Made by a program: the position numbers and the translations under genes. The notes under the pieces are model-generated. The model was not told the origin of the DNA. It made no database searches and worked only from the letters and a program-made list of their open reading frames with translations. DNA of 64,000 nt, taken from Bremerella volcania (GTDB lineage Bacteria > Planctomycetota > Planctomycetia > Pirellulales > Pirellulaceae). Positions 32,167 to 41,325 of the stretch are shown in pieces; the first letter of the stretch is position 1, and every line of letters starts with the position of its first letter. The stretch lies in contig NZ_CP036289.1 in NCBI RefSeq assembly GCF_007748115.1, positions 1,426,001-1,490,000 of the forward strand, given 5' to 3'.

Positions 32167-32874
32167 ATGGCGCTCAAGCTCATTTGGCACGGACACGGCA
32201 CCTGGTCGCTTCATACCGCAGACCACAAAATCTTGATTGACCCGTTCTTCTCCGGCAATCCAGCAGCTGATATCGCGGCCGATGCGGTCGAGGCCGATAC
32301 CATCTTGCTGACGCATGGTCACGGCGATCACGTAGGCGCGAAGGGGGACGGTACGTACGACATTGTCGATATCGCCAAGCGAACCCAAGCGCAAGTTGTC
32401 GCCATCTACGAAACGGCCAATTGGCTGTCGGCCCATGGTATCGAACAAGTCACCGGCATGAACCTGGGGGGAACGCTCAAGTTGCCGTTTGGCTCGGTCC
32501 AAATGACGTTGGCCCTGCACAGCAACAGCCTTCCTGATGGTACCTACGGCGGCATGCCGGCAGGGTTTGTTGTCGAGGCCGCAGGCCGCAAGATTTACTT
32601 CGCTGGCGATACGGCCTTGTTCAGCGACATGAAGTTGATCGGCGACCTGGTTCTCGATGCTGCCGTGCTGCCTATCGGTGATCTCTACACGATGGGGATC
32701 GAGGATTCGATTCGCGCGGTGAAATTGCTGCAGCCGAAGCAAGTCGTTCCTGGGCATTACAACACGTGGCCGCCGATCGAGCAGGATGCGACGTTCTGGG
32801 CCAGCAAAGTTCGCCACGAAACCAACGCAACGCCCCACGTACTCGAACCGGGGCAGACGTTAGAGATCAATTAA
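32167..32874 (+). CDS. UPF0173-like metal-dependent hydrolase (MBL fold)
   Basis: A 235-aa metallo-beta-lactamase-fold protein. The metal-binding motif is LTHGHGDHVG (HxHxDH), with further ligands in FAGDTALFSDM and VPGHYNTWPP near the C-terminus. Length and the WHGHGTWSL start match the UPF0173 (YtkL-like) family; substrate is not known. ATG at 32167 is chosen because the family begins here; the frame stays open upstream to 32014 but that extension has no family similarity. Convergent with lpxB; 53 bases separate them. Confidence 0.88.
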   Translation: MALKLIWHGHGTWSLHTADHKILIDPFFSGNPAADIAADAVEADTILLTHGHGDHVGAKGDGTYDIVDIAKRTQAQVVAIYETANWLSAHGIEQVTGMNLGGTLKLPFGSVQMTLALHSNSLPDGTYGGMPAGFVVEAAGRKIYFAGDTALFSDMKLIGDLVLDAAVLPIGDLYTMGIEDSIRAVKLLQPKQVVPGHYNTWPPIEQDATFWASKVRHETNATPHVLEPGQTLEIN

Positions 32875-32927
32875 GGAATGATGCCCCAAGGCCATCCGAC
32901 GCCCTTTCAGGGCTTAGGATTCAATCG

Positions 32928-34145
32928 CTAGGCGGCCTTAGCATTCTGATCGATACTCTTCCCTTCCAGATGCGACAGGATATAGTCCGCACCTCGGTTG
33001 GAAGCCCCTTGGCCGACGACACGTTGCTTCAAAATACGCAGTTGCTCGACCGTCTTGCGCGTCGAGCCTGGCTCTTTCAGCCAGGCCGCGATGCGGCGGG
33101 CCATGTCGTCGCTGCGATTGCGGTAAGTCAGGTACTCAGGGAAGACCACTTCGTCGGCACCCTGGGCATCGGGATCGTAAGTGAAGTAGCCGTTCTCGTA
33201 GAACAATTCGTTCTTGGAGAGTAGGTTCACCAGCGTGATGTACTTCACCTTGCGGAAGTGACTTTGCACCCAGTGGGCAAACGGGCTGATCTTGTAGTGC
33301 ACCACCGAAGGTTTTTCGTGGTACAAGAGTTCCAGCGAAACCGAGCCACTGCAAGCCAGGCAGCAGGTCGCGCTGTGAATCAGTTCCGGCGTCAGGTCGA
33401 CGTGCACTTCGGCTTCCACGCCGGATGCCAACACGTGCTCGAAGGCGAGCGCTGCGTGTTTGTCGTTGAATGCGGCAATCGCAAAGCGAACATTGGAGAC
33501 TTCCGCTTTGATCTTTTTCGCCGTTTCCAAAAAGACCGGCAGATTCGAGCTGACTTCCTGGCTTCGCGAGCCGGGAAGCAGCGTGACCAGCGGCGTGCTG
33601 TTCTCGTTTTGCTGGCGGACGAAGTCGGTGTCGAGCACCTGGTTTTCCAGTTCGTCGAAGTAAGGATGTCCGACGTACGTGGCGTTGCAGTCGCGCTCTT
33701 GATACCAGTCTTCCTCAAACGGAAGCTTGCACAGCGCGTGATCGACCAGCCGCCGCATCTTGCTAACACGCCACTCGGCCCAGGCCCACAGCTGAGGCGT
33801 CCCGTAATAAAAGACCGGGATGCCGTGCGCTTTGGCGCGTCCGGCGATCCACCAGTTGAAGCCCGGGTAGTCGATCAGGACGACTGCATCCGGTTTGTGT
33901 TCGCGAAAGTATCGATTGGCCCGCAGCATGAGGCCAATGAAGTTGTGTAGATTGAGGATTGCGCGCAGGAACCACATGATGGCCCAACGCGTCAGGTCCT
34001 CGTGAAGTTGGCAACCGGCTTCGGCCATCTTAGGCCCGCCGTAGCCAACGCATTTGATGTCTGGTCGGCGCGACTTGAGGGCACGAATTAAATTCGCACC
34101 ATGCAGGTCGCCGCTCGGTTCGCCGACGCTGAAAAAAATCTCCAT
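32928..34145 (-). CDS. lpxB: Lipid-A-disaccharide synthase
   Basis: A 405-aa GT19 enzyme that joins two acylated glucosamines to form the lipid A disaccharide at the inner membrane. The N-terminal block SVGEPSGDLHGANLIRAL and GVGGPKM-like YGGPKMAEAG are diagnostic, as are IDYPGFNWW, LPGSRSQEV and ACSGSVSLELL. The start is ATG at 34143-34145; the frame is open for 74 codons further upstream but that stretch has no similarity. Its presence supports a lipopolysaccharide-type outer membrane. The C-terminal 40 residues are less conserved. Confidence 0.94.
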   Translation of the reverse strand: MEIFFSVGEPSGDLHGANLIRALKSRRPDIKCVGYGGPKMAEAGCQLHEDLTRWAIMWFLRAILNLHNFIGLMLRANRYFREHKPDAVVLIDYPGFNWWIAGRAKAHGIPVFYYGTPQLWAWAEWRVSKMRRLVDHALCKLPFEEDWYQERDCNATYVGHPYFDELENQVLDTDFVRQQNENSTPLVTLLPGSRSQEVSSNLPVFLETAKKIKAEVSNVRFAIAAFNDKHAALAFEHVLASGVEAEVHVDLTPELIHSATCCLACSGSVSLELLYHEKPSVVHYKISPFAHWVQSHFRKVKYITLVNLLSKNELFYENGYFTYDPDAQGADEVVFPEYLTYRNRSDDMARRIAAWLKEPGSTRKTVEQLRILKQRVVGQGASNRGADYILSHLEGKSIDQNAKAA

Positions 34146-34162
34146 CGGTTCCGTCAACCTTT

Positions 34163-34912
34163 TTAGCCCGCCTTGCGTCTTGATTCGTCTTCGAAGAACG
34201 CGACTCGCAGATTCGGATGGATATCTGCAGGCCCGTTTGCTTCGCTGAAATCGACTTGGGTCCAACGCTGCTGTAACCAGCGGTGCCCGGCCCAATCTTT
34301 CCAGGACCAACAATCGGGAAGTGGGGAGGAGTCTGTCGGCTGGCCACCGATCGTATGAGACGGACAAACAGCGACTCGGTACCCTTGCATGCCAACCAAC
34401 AAGGGTAAGCCGCGGCTAAGCCCTTGAATCTGTGGCAAGCGAACCAAGGCTTCACGGCGTGCTCCCCACACCAGCCGCGAAACGTCCCATCGTGTGTTAC
34501 CTCCCATGCGCCGCGATAGCCAACCGGGTACGATTCGCAACCCTGGCACATGTTCTTTGCTTGCCGAAACAAGCACTAAATCCTGCTGGATCAACTGCTG
34601 CAACAATCCGTGAAGCACGCCACGCGGAATGCTGGTCTCGGCCGGCAAGTGGACGATCAGTTCTCCTTCGGCTACCTGAGTCCCGCAAAACAGGGCCGAA
34701 GAATATGTCCGAGGCCGATGGATCTCTACGCGTCTGATGCCCTCCCGCTGGTCAAATACCTTTGGGGTGTCCTGGCTATCGGCCGAGAGAGATAGCAGAA
34801 TCACTTCGCTGGTCAGGTCACTTGCGCGCAAAACGTCCACCATCGTTTCCACCTGCTGACGGATCGATTCGTTCCAATCGGCGTAGGGAATGAACAGGGA
34901 CAATTCGCGCAT
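34163..34912 (-). CDS. Glycosyltransferase-like protein, unassigned
   Basis: A 249-aa protein whose N-terminal part (LSLFIPYADWNESIRQQVET, then VEIHRPRTYSS and EGELIVHLPAET) resembles the nucleotide-binding half of GT2/GT-A glycosyltransferases, but I see no clear DxD motif. It ends 17 bases before lpxB on the same strand, so it is probably co-transcribed and may act on the same envelope pathway. The start used is ATG at 34910-34912; GTG at 34924 would add four residues. Confidence in the gene is good, in the family moderate. Confidence 0.6.
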   Translation of the reverse strand: MRELSLFIPYADWNESIRQQVETMVDVLRASDLTSEVILLSLSADSQDTPKVFDQREGIRRVEIHRPRTYSSALFCGTQVAEGELIVHLPAETSIPRGVLHGLLQQLIQQDLVLVSASKEHVPGLRIVPGWLSRRMGGNTRWDVSRLVWGARREALVRLPQIQGLSRGLPLLVGMQGYRVAVCPSHTIGGQPTDSSPLPDCWSWKDWAGHRWLQQRWTQVDFSEANGPADIHPNLRVAFFEDESRRKAG

Positions 34913-35178
34913 ACAAGGGCTCACTACGAAGCGAATCCAGGGAAATAATCGGGCGAGAGTATGTCAAAACGAGCCAATCGCCGACAGGTCAGTTTCCAAA
35001 GAGGTGTCGACACTGCTAGCATCTGCCCCAAGCAGTCGCCGTAACTCCCCAAGAAACACATACTTCAAGCCGTCTGGGAAAGATTTCTATCGGTGATATC
35101 ATCGAGAGGTGACGATAGTAAAACAGAGCGAGCACTCTTGTTGAAAATCCATCTGACAGCTCGCTATGGGGCCCATTG

Positions 35179-35673
35179 ATGAACGCTTTATCGCTGATTG
35201 CACAGAACGCCGGCTTCCTGCCTACCCGCGGCTCGATCATGATCGACTTCGTCGCTGCGGCGATGTTCGGCATCATTTTGGTGCTGGCTGTCAGTATCTA
35301 CCTGGTGCGGTATCGCCGTATGTATCAGGTGCACAAATGGATTCAGATTATCACCGGCGTGGTGCTGCTCGTCGCGGTGACGGCCTTTGAAGTGGACGTT
35401 CGGTTCTTTACCGACTGGGAAGCACTGGCCCAGCCCTCGAGCTTCAGCTCTGGCACGGTCCACGGACTACTGTATTTTCACCTGCTGTTTGCCATCCCAA
35501 CGCCCCTTCTGTGGATCTATGTCATCTGGCACGGCATAACGAAGTTCCCTAACCCGGCCCAGCCCAGCCCGTACAGCCAAACGCATATCTTCTGGGCGCG
35601 ACTGGCCGCGATCGGCATGCTGCTGACGGCGATCACCGGTTGGGTGTTTTACTATGCGGCGTTCGTGGCTTAA
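35179..35673 (+). CDS. DUF420 membrane protein (second copy)
   Basis: A 164-aa protein with four or five helices and DUF420-like features: RRMYQVHKWIQIITG, VHGLLYFHLLFAIPTPLLW, and ARLAAIGMLLTAITGWVFYY, shortened here as ITGWVFYY. It is distantly related to the DUF420 protein in the cox operon (13109-13558). It stands alone between the lpxB cluster and the sulfatase, so a role in oxidase maturation is only possible by family. Start ATG at 35179 (a TTG lies one codon earlier). Confidence 0.7.
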   Translation: MNALSLIAQNAGFLPTRGSIMIDFVAAAMFGIILVLAVSIYLVRYRRMYQVHKWIQIITGVVLLVAVTAFEVDVRFFTDWEALAQPSSFSSGTVHGLLYFHLLFAIPTPLLWIYVIWHGITKFPNPAQPSPYSQTHIFWARLAAIGMLLTAITGWVFYYAAFVA

Positions 35674-35791
35674 GTCGATGGAAAAGACCACTTCGCCTCG
35701 CGTCCTCGGAAACGTTGGCTGTGAGGCGTTCCCCGGTTTAGAATAAGGCTCTCGCCACTGATAGGACATTTCCTTCCTAGAGAGCCTTTCG

Positions 35792-37246
35792 ATGAAAACC
35801 CCACTCTTCGCGATCCTGTTCACGATTCTGGCCAGCCCGCTCCTCGCTGCCGACCGTCCCAATATTCTGCTCTTCACCGCCGACGATTTGCACGCCGAGT
35901 CGCTTGGTGTTTACGGTGGCAAGCCTGAAGGTCTCACGCCGAATCTTGATGCTTTTGCAGCTCAGAGCATGAAATTCAACCGGGCTCATGTGAACGCCGC
36001 GATCTGTGCCCCGTGCCGAGCGATCATCGCGACGGGACGATACAGCCATCGCTCTGGGGCGATGGGCTTCATGCCGGCTCGCGAAGACGTGCCGGACATC
36101 GTCACCACGCTTCAGGCGGCAGGGTATCATGCAGGCATCCTCGGCAAGGTAGGGCACTCGACGCCGAAGAAGTCGATGAAGTGGGATTACGCGTTTGACC
36201 AGCAAGACCTGGGCAATGGCCGCAATCCGCAGATTTACTACGAGCGCGCGAAGACCTTTCTGAAAGAATGTCAGGACGCCGGCAAGCCGTTCTACTTCAT
36301 GGTGAACTCACACGATCCGCATCGTCCGTATTGCAATCCCGAGAAACTTACCAAGGGGGCCGCGATGCCGTCGAAGGTCTACACGGCGGAAGACGTCGAC
36401 GTCCCAGGCTTTCTGCCTGACCTGCCCGGCGTGCGCGCGGAATTGGCGACCTACATGAACTCGACGCGCCGCCTTGACGATACGTTCGGCAAAGTGATGC
36501 AGGCCCTCGAAGAGTCAGGCCAGGCCGACAATACGTTGGTGCTGTTCATCACCGACAACGGCATTGCCGTTCCTTTCGCCAAGTGCAATGCCTGGTTCCA
36601 CAGCACTCGCAGCCCGCTCTTGGTGCGCTGGCCTGGTCACATCCAGCCAGGCTCGGTGGACGATCAGAACTTCGTTTCGGTCGTCGACTTCTTTCCGACC
36701 TTCCTCGACGTGACGAAGGCCGCTGTCCCAGAAGGGCTCGACGGGCGTTCGTTCCTGCCGCTGCTCAAAGGGGAAAAACAAAAGGGACGCGAGTACGTCT
36801 TCACGCAGATCGACTCCAAGGCTGGCGGAGCCGCCGTGCCGATGCGCTGCGTGCAGAACGAGAACTACGGCTACATCTACAACCCGTTCAGCAACGGCCA
36901 GTACTACTATCGCAACAACAACGAAGGGAAGACGATGGCCGCGATGAACGAGGCCGCCAAGAGCGACCCTGCCATTCAAGCCCGCGTTGATCTGTTCCGC
37001 TACCGCGTGCCGGAAGAGTTTTATGATTTGAAGAATGACCCGAACTGTTTACATAACCTGATCGACAACCCCGAGTACGCCGCTAAGATCAAAGAGCTGC
37101 AAGGGCAACTGGTCGCGCATATGAAAGCGACCGAAGATCCCATGCTGGCGGCGTTTGCCAGTCGCGATGATCGCACGAAGGTGGATGAGGTGCTGACCGC
37201 GACCTACGGCAATTGGAAAGCCAAGGGAAAGAAACCTAAAAAGTAA
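35792..37246 (+). CDS. Exported sulfatase
   Basis: A 484-aa formylglycine-dependent sulfatase with a signal peptide (residues 1-20, ending LLAA). The active-site signature is CAPCRAIIATGR, where C72 is the residue converted to formylglycine; the fourth position is Cys instead of the usual Ser. Metal ligands D31/D32 (TADDLH) and D/N in VLFITDNG are present, and the substrate-side His is in VNSHDPHRPY. Overall it resembles heparan N-sulfatase-like S1 enzymes, which planctomycetes hold in large numbers for degrading sulfated algal polysaccharides. Followed after 7 bases by the dehydrogenase gene. Confidence 0.9.
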   Translation: MKTPLFAILFTILASPLLAADRPNILLFTADDLHAESLGVYGGKPEGLTPNLDAFAAQSMKFNRAHVNAAICAPCRAIIATGRYSHRSGAMGFMPAREDVPDIVTTLQAAGYHAGILGKVGHSTPKKSMKWDYAFDQQDLGNGRNPQIYYERAKTFLKECQDAGKPFYFMVNSHDPHRPYCNPEKLTKGAAMPSKVYTAEDVDVPGFLPDLPGVRAELATYMNSTRRLDDTFGKVMQALEESGQADNTLVLFITDNGIAVPFAKCNAWFHSTRSPLLVRWPGHIQPGSVDDQNFVSVVDFFPTFLDVTKAAVPEGLDGRSFLPLLKGEKQKGREYVFTQIDSKAGGAAVPMRCVQNENYGYIYNPFSNGQYYYRNNNEGKTMAAMNEAAKSDPAIQARVDLFRYRVPEEFYDLKNDPNCLHNLIDNPEYAAKIKELQGQLVAHMKATEDPMLAAFASRDDRTKVDEVLTATYGNWKAKGKKPKK

Positions 37247-37253
37247 GATTTCG

Positions 37254-38180
37254 ATGAAAATCACCATCGTCGGCACCGGTCGGGTCGGAGCCGCCATCGC
37301 GTTCGCGGCCACAATCAATCCCATGGCCAGCGAGTTGCTGCTACTAAATCGTACCCGCGACACGGCCGAAGGGGAGGCAATCGATCTTTCGCATGCGACG
37401 GCCACGCAGAACAGCAGCATGCGAATTCGGGCTGGCGATATCACCGATTCGGCTGGATCGGATGTGATCATCTTCACGGCGTCGGTTCCTTACGGTGATC
37501 CCCACCGAAAACGATCGGAACTGGCCGGCGATAACCTGGCGATTCTCAAGCACTGGATCCCCTTGCTGGCCGAGGTTAGTCCCGACGCGATCATCATCAT
37601 GGTCAGCAACCCGGTCGATGCGATGACCTACGCGGCGCTGAAGCTCTCCGGCTTTCCGCCTCATCGGGTGCTGGGGACGGGGACACTGCTCGATAGCGTT
37701 CGCTACCGCGCGATGCTGTCGACCGAATTGGAAATCCACGCCGATGATATCCGGGCCTATATCTTGGGCGAACATGGCGACACGCAATTTGCCGCGCATT
37801 CGTTATCGATGACCGGCGGCGAGCGTTTCTACCCCAGCGATATGTCACGCCGCTTGTTCGAGAAAACCGTGAAGATCGGCTACGAAGTTTCGCAGCTCAA
37901 AGGGCACACCAGCTATGGCATTGCGCTGGGGACGATGATGATCCTGGATAGTATCGTTTACGACCTGCGTCATACGATGCCGGTGAGCGTGCTGATTGAA
38001 GACACCTTCGGCGTGAACGACGTTTGCTTGAGCCTGCCGGCCGTCATCGGTCGGCAAGGTGTGACGCGCGTGCTGCGGCCGCCACTTTCCGAAGACGAGC
38101 AAGCCGCGTTTCAGCGCAGCGGCGAAGCGGTTGGCAACTGCATTCGCGGTATGGGCGCGATCAGGGAAGATCAAAGATAA
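37254..38180 (+). CDS. Lactate/malate dehydrogenase family protein of unclear substrate
   Basis: A 308-aa NAD(P)-dependent 2-hydroxyacid dehydrogenase. The nucleotide motif is GTGRVG (residues 7-12), the catalytic pair is D147/R150 (LDSVRYR) and H174 (GEHGD), and loop Arg is R87. At the specificity position where LDH has Gln and MDH has Arg I see Tyr80/Gly81 in a loop one residue longer than usual, so the substrate is not clear. The acidic residue at the end of beta-strand 2 that selects NAD is replaced by Asn-Arg (N32, R33), which suggests NADP use. It overlaps the convergent porin gene by 20 bases. Confidence 0.85.
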   Translation: MKITIVGTGRVGAAIAFAATINPMASELLLLNRTRDTAEGEAIDLSHATATQNSSMRIRAGDITDSAGSDVIIFTASVPYGDPHRKRSELAGDNLAILKHWIPLLAEVSPDAIIIMVSNPVDAMTYAALKLSGFPPHRVLGTGTLLDSVRYRAMLSTELEIHADDIRAYILGEHGDTQFAAHSLSMTGGERFYPSDMSRRLFEKTVKIGYEVSQLKGHTSYGIALGTMMILDSIVYDLRHTMPVSVLIEDTFGVNDVCLSLPAVIGRQGVTRVLRPPLSEDEQAAFQRSGEAVGNCIRGMGAIREDQR

Positions 38181-39648
38181 ACGACGTTTGCAAGCGATTG
38201 GCGGCTCCGACGTCGCCGTTGATGTTCTCACGGATACCATACAGGTATTCCGTACCGATGCGAACGCGATCGGAGGGTTGCCAAATCAAGTTGATGGCCA
38301 GGTAGGTCGTCTCATGGACTTCGGTGCCTGCTTGTCCCGGCAGGTTATCCAGCGTGTTTTCGGCATAGGTGAAGTTGGAACTCCACTCGTCATTCCATTC
38401 GTGCGTCATCCCCACCATCCAGCCCATCATGCTCAGCAGGTCACTCTGGGTAACCGATATGGGAGCAGCATCCGGCAAGCCGCGATAACTGCCGATCCCG
38501 TCGCCGAAGACGATCTGGTAGTACGCTTTGGTGCGGGGTCGCACGAGCATCGCTCCCGTGAAATTGAAGCCCCAGGCATAACGCGTAATGACCTCTTCCC
38601 CGTCAGGCTGAAAGCCACCGATGCGATGCAGCGACGCGACTTGGAATTGCCCCCACTCCTTGTCCAGTCGCAGGTGCCCGACGAAGTCCGGGGAAGGGGA
38701 CCGCGACTCGCCCATGACCCCCATCGGCACATCGATGATGAAGCGGGTATCTTCCACCGCCACGGCGAGCTCAAGGTCTTCTCGAAAGAAGAGAGTCGTC
38801 CAACGTGCCTGGGCCTGGCGGCGATTCACGGCAGAGACCGAGCCTTCAAAGTCAAGCGTGGCAGGAGCAGCCGACGTATCGGTGAACGTGGTAAAGGTTC
38901 GCCCAACCAGCAAGTGGCCAGACTCGCCATACGCGTGTCGCAGGCGAAACTGATCGTCATCACTGAAAAAGTCACCTTCAACATAAATACGAACGACATG
39001 GCTGTCTGCCGCCAGCCAGCGTGTGTCGAAACTCATACGCGTTTGCCGAGCATGAAACCGCGAGTTCGTCCGCGGCGGCGCTCCGACCGGAATATCGGTC
39101 GTCACGAACGAGTCGGTCGAGTCGATCGGATTGAAGTCGTAGATGAAGTCGGCTTTTACGTACCCGCCAATTTTCATCGCGACATTATCACCGTAGATAA
39201 TCAGCCCATCGTCGAAGGCAGGAGCCGAATAAAAGTCGAAGCCAATATCGAGCCGGCGCGACTCGCTCATGAACTGCTGGCCGGTGAAGTTCTGCAAGAC
39301 GGGATCTTCCACCATGGCTTCGGGTTGGTAGAACCTCGCGGAGACCGGCAGCAGGTTCGGCGGCTCAGGGGGCGTTAAATCGGTCGGTTGGAGGTTCGCC
39401 GCTGAAATCACGACCGGCTGAACATGCGAAGCCAACATCACCTCGCCTGGCTGCGAGGGGATAGTCCGTGGATGGTTCAACTGCTGTCCGAAATCAGAGG
39501 TAACGCTAGGGTAGGCCTCGCCCGCATCGCGGAACCAATCGTCGGCCGGAAGATCGCTCGCCAATAACCAAACGACCCCCATGACCAGGCAACGAGCCCA
39601 GCCGTTGCCGGAGCCGGCAGGACGCGACGTTTGGAAGTGGTGAAACAT
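38161..39648 (-). CDS. Outer-membrane porin, DcaP/OprP-like
   Basis: A 495-aa exported protein with a signal peptide (about residues 1-35, ending LPAD). From about residue 140 the sequence alternates beta-strand-like segments typical of a 16- or 18-strand barrel: IGGYVKADFIYDF, RFHARQTRMSFDTRW, LLVGRTFTTFTD, and the C-terminal RVGIEY-like RIGTEYLYGIREN. This matches the DcaP-like/phosphate-porin families. Its C-terminus ends in Phe-Asp-Leu-Pro instead of the classical terminal Phe. ATG at 39646-39648. Substrate unknown. Its last 20 bases overlap the end of the dehydrogenase gene. Confidence 0.8.
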   Translation of the reverse strand: MFHHFQTSRPAGSGNGWARCLVMGVVWLLASDLPADDWFRDAGEAYPSVTSDFGQQLNHPRTIPSQPGEVMLASHVQPVVISAANLQPTDLTPPEPPNLLPVSARFYQPEAMVEDPVLQNFTGQQFMSESRRLDIGFDFYSAPAFDDGLIIYGDNVAMKIGGYVKADFIYDFNPIDSTDSFVTTDIPVGAPPRTNSRFHARQTRMSFDTRWLAADSHVVRIYVEGDFFSDDDQFRLRHAYGESGHLLVGRTFTTFTDTSAAPATLDFEGSVSAVNRRQAQARWTTLFFREDLELAVAVEDTRFIIDVPMGVMGESRSPSPDFVGHLRLDKEWGQFQVASLHRIGGFQPDGEEVITRYAWGFNFTGAMLVRPRTKAYYQIVFGDGIGSYRGLPDAAPISVTQSDLLSMMGWMVGMTHEWNDEWSSNFTYAENTLDNLPGQAGTEVHETTYLAINLIWQPSDRVRIGTEYLYGIRENINGDVGAANRLQTSFIFDLP

Positions 39649-40166
39649 TGTCTTTGGTTAGACCGTGTTGGCGAGCCGGTTCAGGTGCCGAAGTCCCAGG
39701 TCATTTGCTGGCACTGATAGCATGGGCGAACGTGAGGTGACGGACCACGTCCCTTTCGATATCGCAATGCCCCGCTGGTAATCTTTAACGACTTTGCGGA
39801 CTGCGAAAGAGATTCGCCCAACTGGTCGATCCGCTGGCGCCAGTGATTGCATTGTGTTTAGGTCCCCGTGGGTAAGGGGCCCAGGGTATCGCGAGAGGTC
39901 CATGCTCAGCATGAGAGAGGCTTCGTTTTCGTTGGACCATTTTTCCCGAAAGCTGCGACATTGCGCCTTAAGAGCGTCCATCAATTGAGCCTATGTAAGG
40001 TTGTTATATGAGGTATGCCGTGACATGCCTACAAGAATATCACCAACCTTCATCATGATATTGCTTCAATACGGTCTCTCGATCTGATACAAAACGTATC
40101 CATTGGGTGAACTCGGCGTGCGTTTGCCCTCGTGTGTGTCGGGGCGTTGGTCTGTGAGAGAATCGA
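39649..40166. other. Intergenic region upstream of the porin and a membrane protein
   Basis: This 518-base stretch separates two divergent genes and must carry both promoters. An open frame on the minus strand (39658-39984, 108 codons) ends 9 bases before the porin start, but it has no recognisable domain, no good ribosome-binding site and no signal sequence, so I do not call it a gene. The segment around 40000-40110 is AT-richer than its surroundings, as expected of a promoter region. Confidence 0.45.
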
Positions 40167-40577
40167 ATGAGTGGGAATTTGCCATTGGCAATTGTCGGTG
40201 GCGCCATCGCGGCGATCGTGGGGGCTGCCATTTGGGCCGTGGTTACTTTAATGACTGGCTATCAGATTGGCTTCATGGCGATTGGCGTTGGCTTTCTGGT
40301 TGGCATTGCCGTTCGCGTGGCAGGCCAAGGAGGTTCCCCGGCGTTTGGCGTAGTGGGCGCGCTGTTCTCGCTTTTCGGGTGTATGCTCGGAAATTTCCTG
40401 ACCGTGATCGGCGTGATCGCGGACGGGTCCGGGATGGGCTTTTTTGAGGCTTTGATCAGCTTCAACTACGCTCATACCTTCGAGGTCATGTACGCCACCT
40501 TTTCTCCGATGGACCTCTTGTTCTACGGCATTGCGATCTACGAAGGCTTCAAGTTCGGAACCATGGAAGAGGAGTAG
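40167..40577 (+). CDS. Hypothetical membrane protein
   Basis: A 136-aa protein with three or four predicted membrane helices (about residues 5-27, 32-50, 60-83 and 110-122) and small-residue-rich helices (IVGGAIAAIVGAAIW). No family is recognised with confidence. The ATG at 40167 follows AGAGAATCG, a weak ribosome-binding site. An inverted repeat immediately follows the stop. A single gene with no clear operon partners. Confidence 0.65.
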   Translation: MSGNLPLAIVGGAIAAIVGAAIWAVVTLMTGYQIGFMAIGVGFLVGIAVRVAGQGGSPAFGVVGALFSLFGCMLGNFLTVIGVIADGSGMGFFEALISFNYAHTFEVMYATFSPMDLLFYGIAIYEGFKFGTMEEE

Positions 40578-40619
40578 CCATTAGCCTGGGGCCAGTGTTC
40601 CGGCTAGTCAGGCTAATGG
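40578..40619 (+). terminator. Possible terminator hairpin
   Basis: An 11-base perfect inverted repeat (40578-40588 and 40609-40619) starts just after the stop codon of the membrane protein gene. The loop is about 20 bases and no T-tract follows, so this could be a terminator that works poorly or an mRNA-stability hairpin. Confidence 0.4.
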
Positions 40620-40707
40620 GCGTCTCTAAAGTGTCGTTATCAACCGGTAGCGTTTGCGGTAGACCAAAGTGGCGTCAGTTTTCTTCACTTTGACAGGAGC
40701 CGACTAA

Positions 40708-41325
40708 ATGTCTGCCAAGAGTGCTCTCTGCTTGCTTGCGATCGCGATATCGTGGACCGTCCCAATCACGATCCAAGCGGAAGACAAACCGCCAGCGGCG
40801 AAACTCGATGCGCCACTTCCTGATGGCTGGCCCGAACCCTCCGCCCCGGGAGAGATCTCGGTGAAAGAATACCCCGCGTACCGCAGTGCCGTGGCCAAGA
40901 GCGGTATGACGATGGACCGTGCTGATAATGTTCTATTCTGGCAATTGTTTGCTCACATCCAGGCTAACGAAATCGCGATGACCGCACCGGTCGTCAATAC
41001 GTATAAGAAGTCGAATGATGGGCAGCAAGTTGAAATGGAATTCCTGTATCGCACCACGAAACAAGGAGAGGCGGGCAAGGGGCTGGGGCAAGTTAAAGTC
41101 GAAGACCACCCTCGGCAAACCTTCGCCGCGTTGGGGGTGCAAGGTAAGATGAATGCCGAAGTATACCAAGATTCGCTGAAGCAGTTGGACGCCTGGCTTC
41201 AAAAGAATCCCCAGTGGAAGCAAAACGGAGATCCTCGCCGCCTCGGCTACCATGGCCCGATGACGCCTCAGGCTAAACGGCTTTGGGAGGTTCAAATACC
41301 GGTCAAAGCGGTCGACCCGGATTAA
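40708..41325 (+). CDS. Exported SOUL haem-binding family protein
   Basis: A 205-aa protein with a signal peptide (about residues 1-24, ending IQA). The mature part has the SOUL-family features VKEYPAYRSAVAK and NEIAMTAPVVNTY; the AMTAPV motif is a hallmark of the family. SOUL proteins bind haem or related hydrophobic ligands in other organisms, but a haem-ligand residue is not certain here. ATG at 40708 with AGGAG at 40696-40700. It ends with a 4-base overlap with the convergent gene. Confidence 0.82.
   Translation: MSAKSALCLLAIAISWTVPITIQAEDKPPAAKLDAPLPDGWPEPSAPGEISVKEYPAYRSAVAKSGMTMDRADNVLFWQLFAHIQANEIAMTAPVVNTYKKSNDGQQVEMEFLYRTTKQGEAGKGLGQVKVEDHPRQTFAALGVQGKMNAEVYQDSLKQLDAWLQKNPQWKQNGDPRRLGYHGPMTPQAKRLWEVQIPVKAVDPD

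Noticed and set aside
38131-39378. 415-codon open frame antisense to the porin gene
   Set aside because: The minus-strand frame has a signal peptide and barrel strands; the plus-strand frame does not look like protein.
39658-39984. 108-codon minus-strand frame just upstream of the porin
   Set aside because: No domain, no signal sequence and no good ribosome-binding site; more likely promoter and leader DNA.
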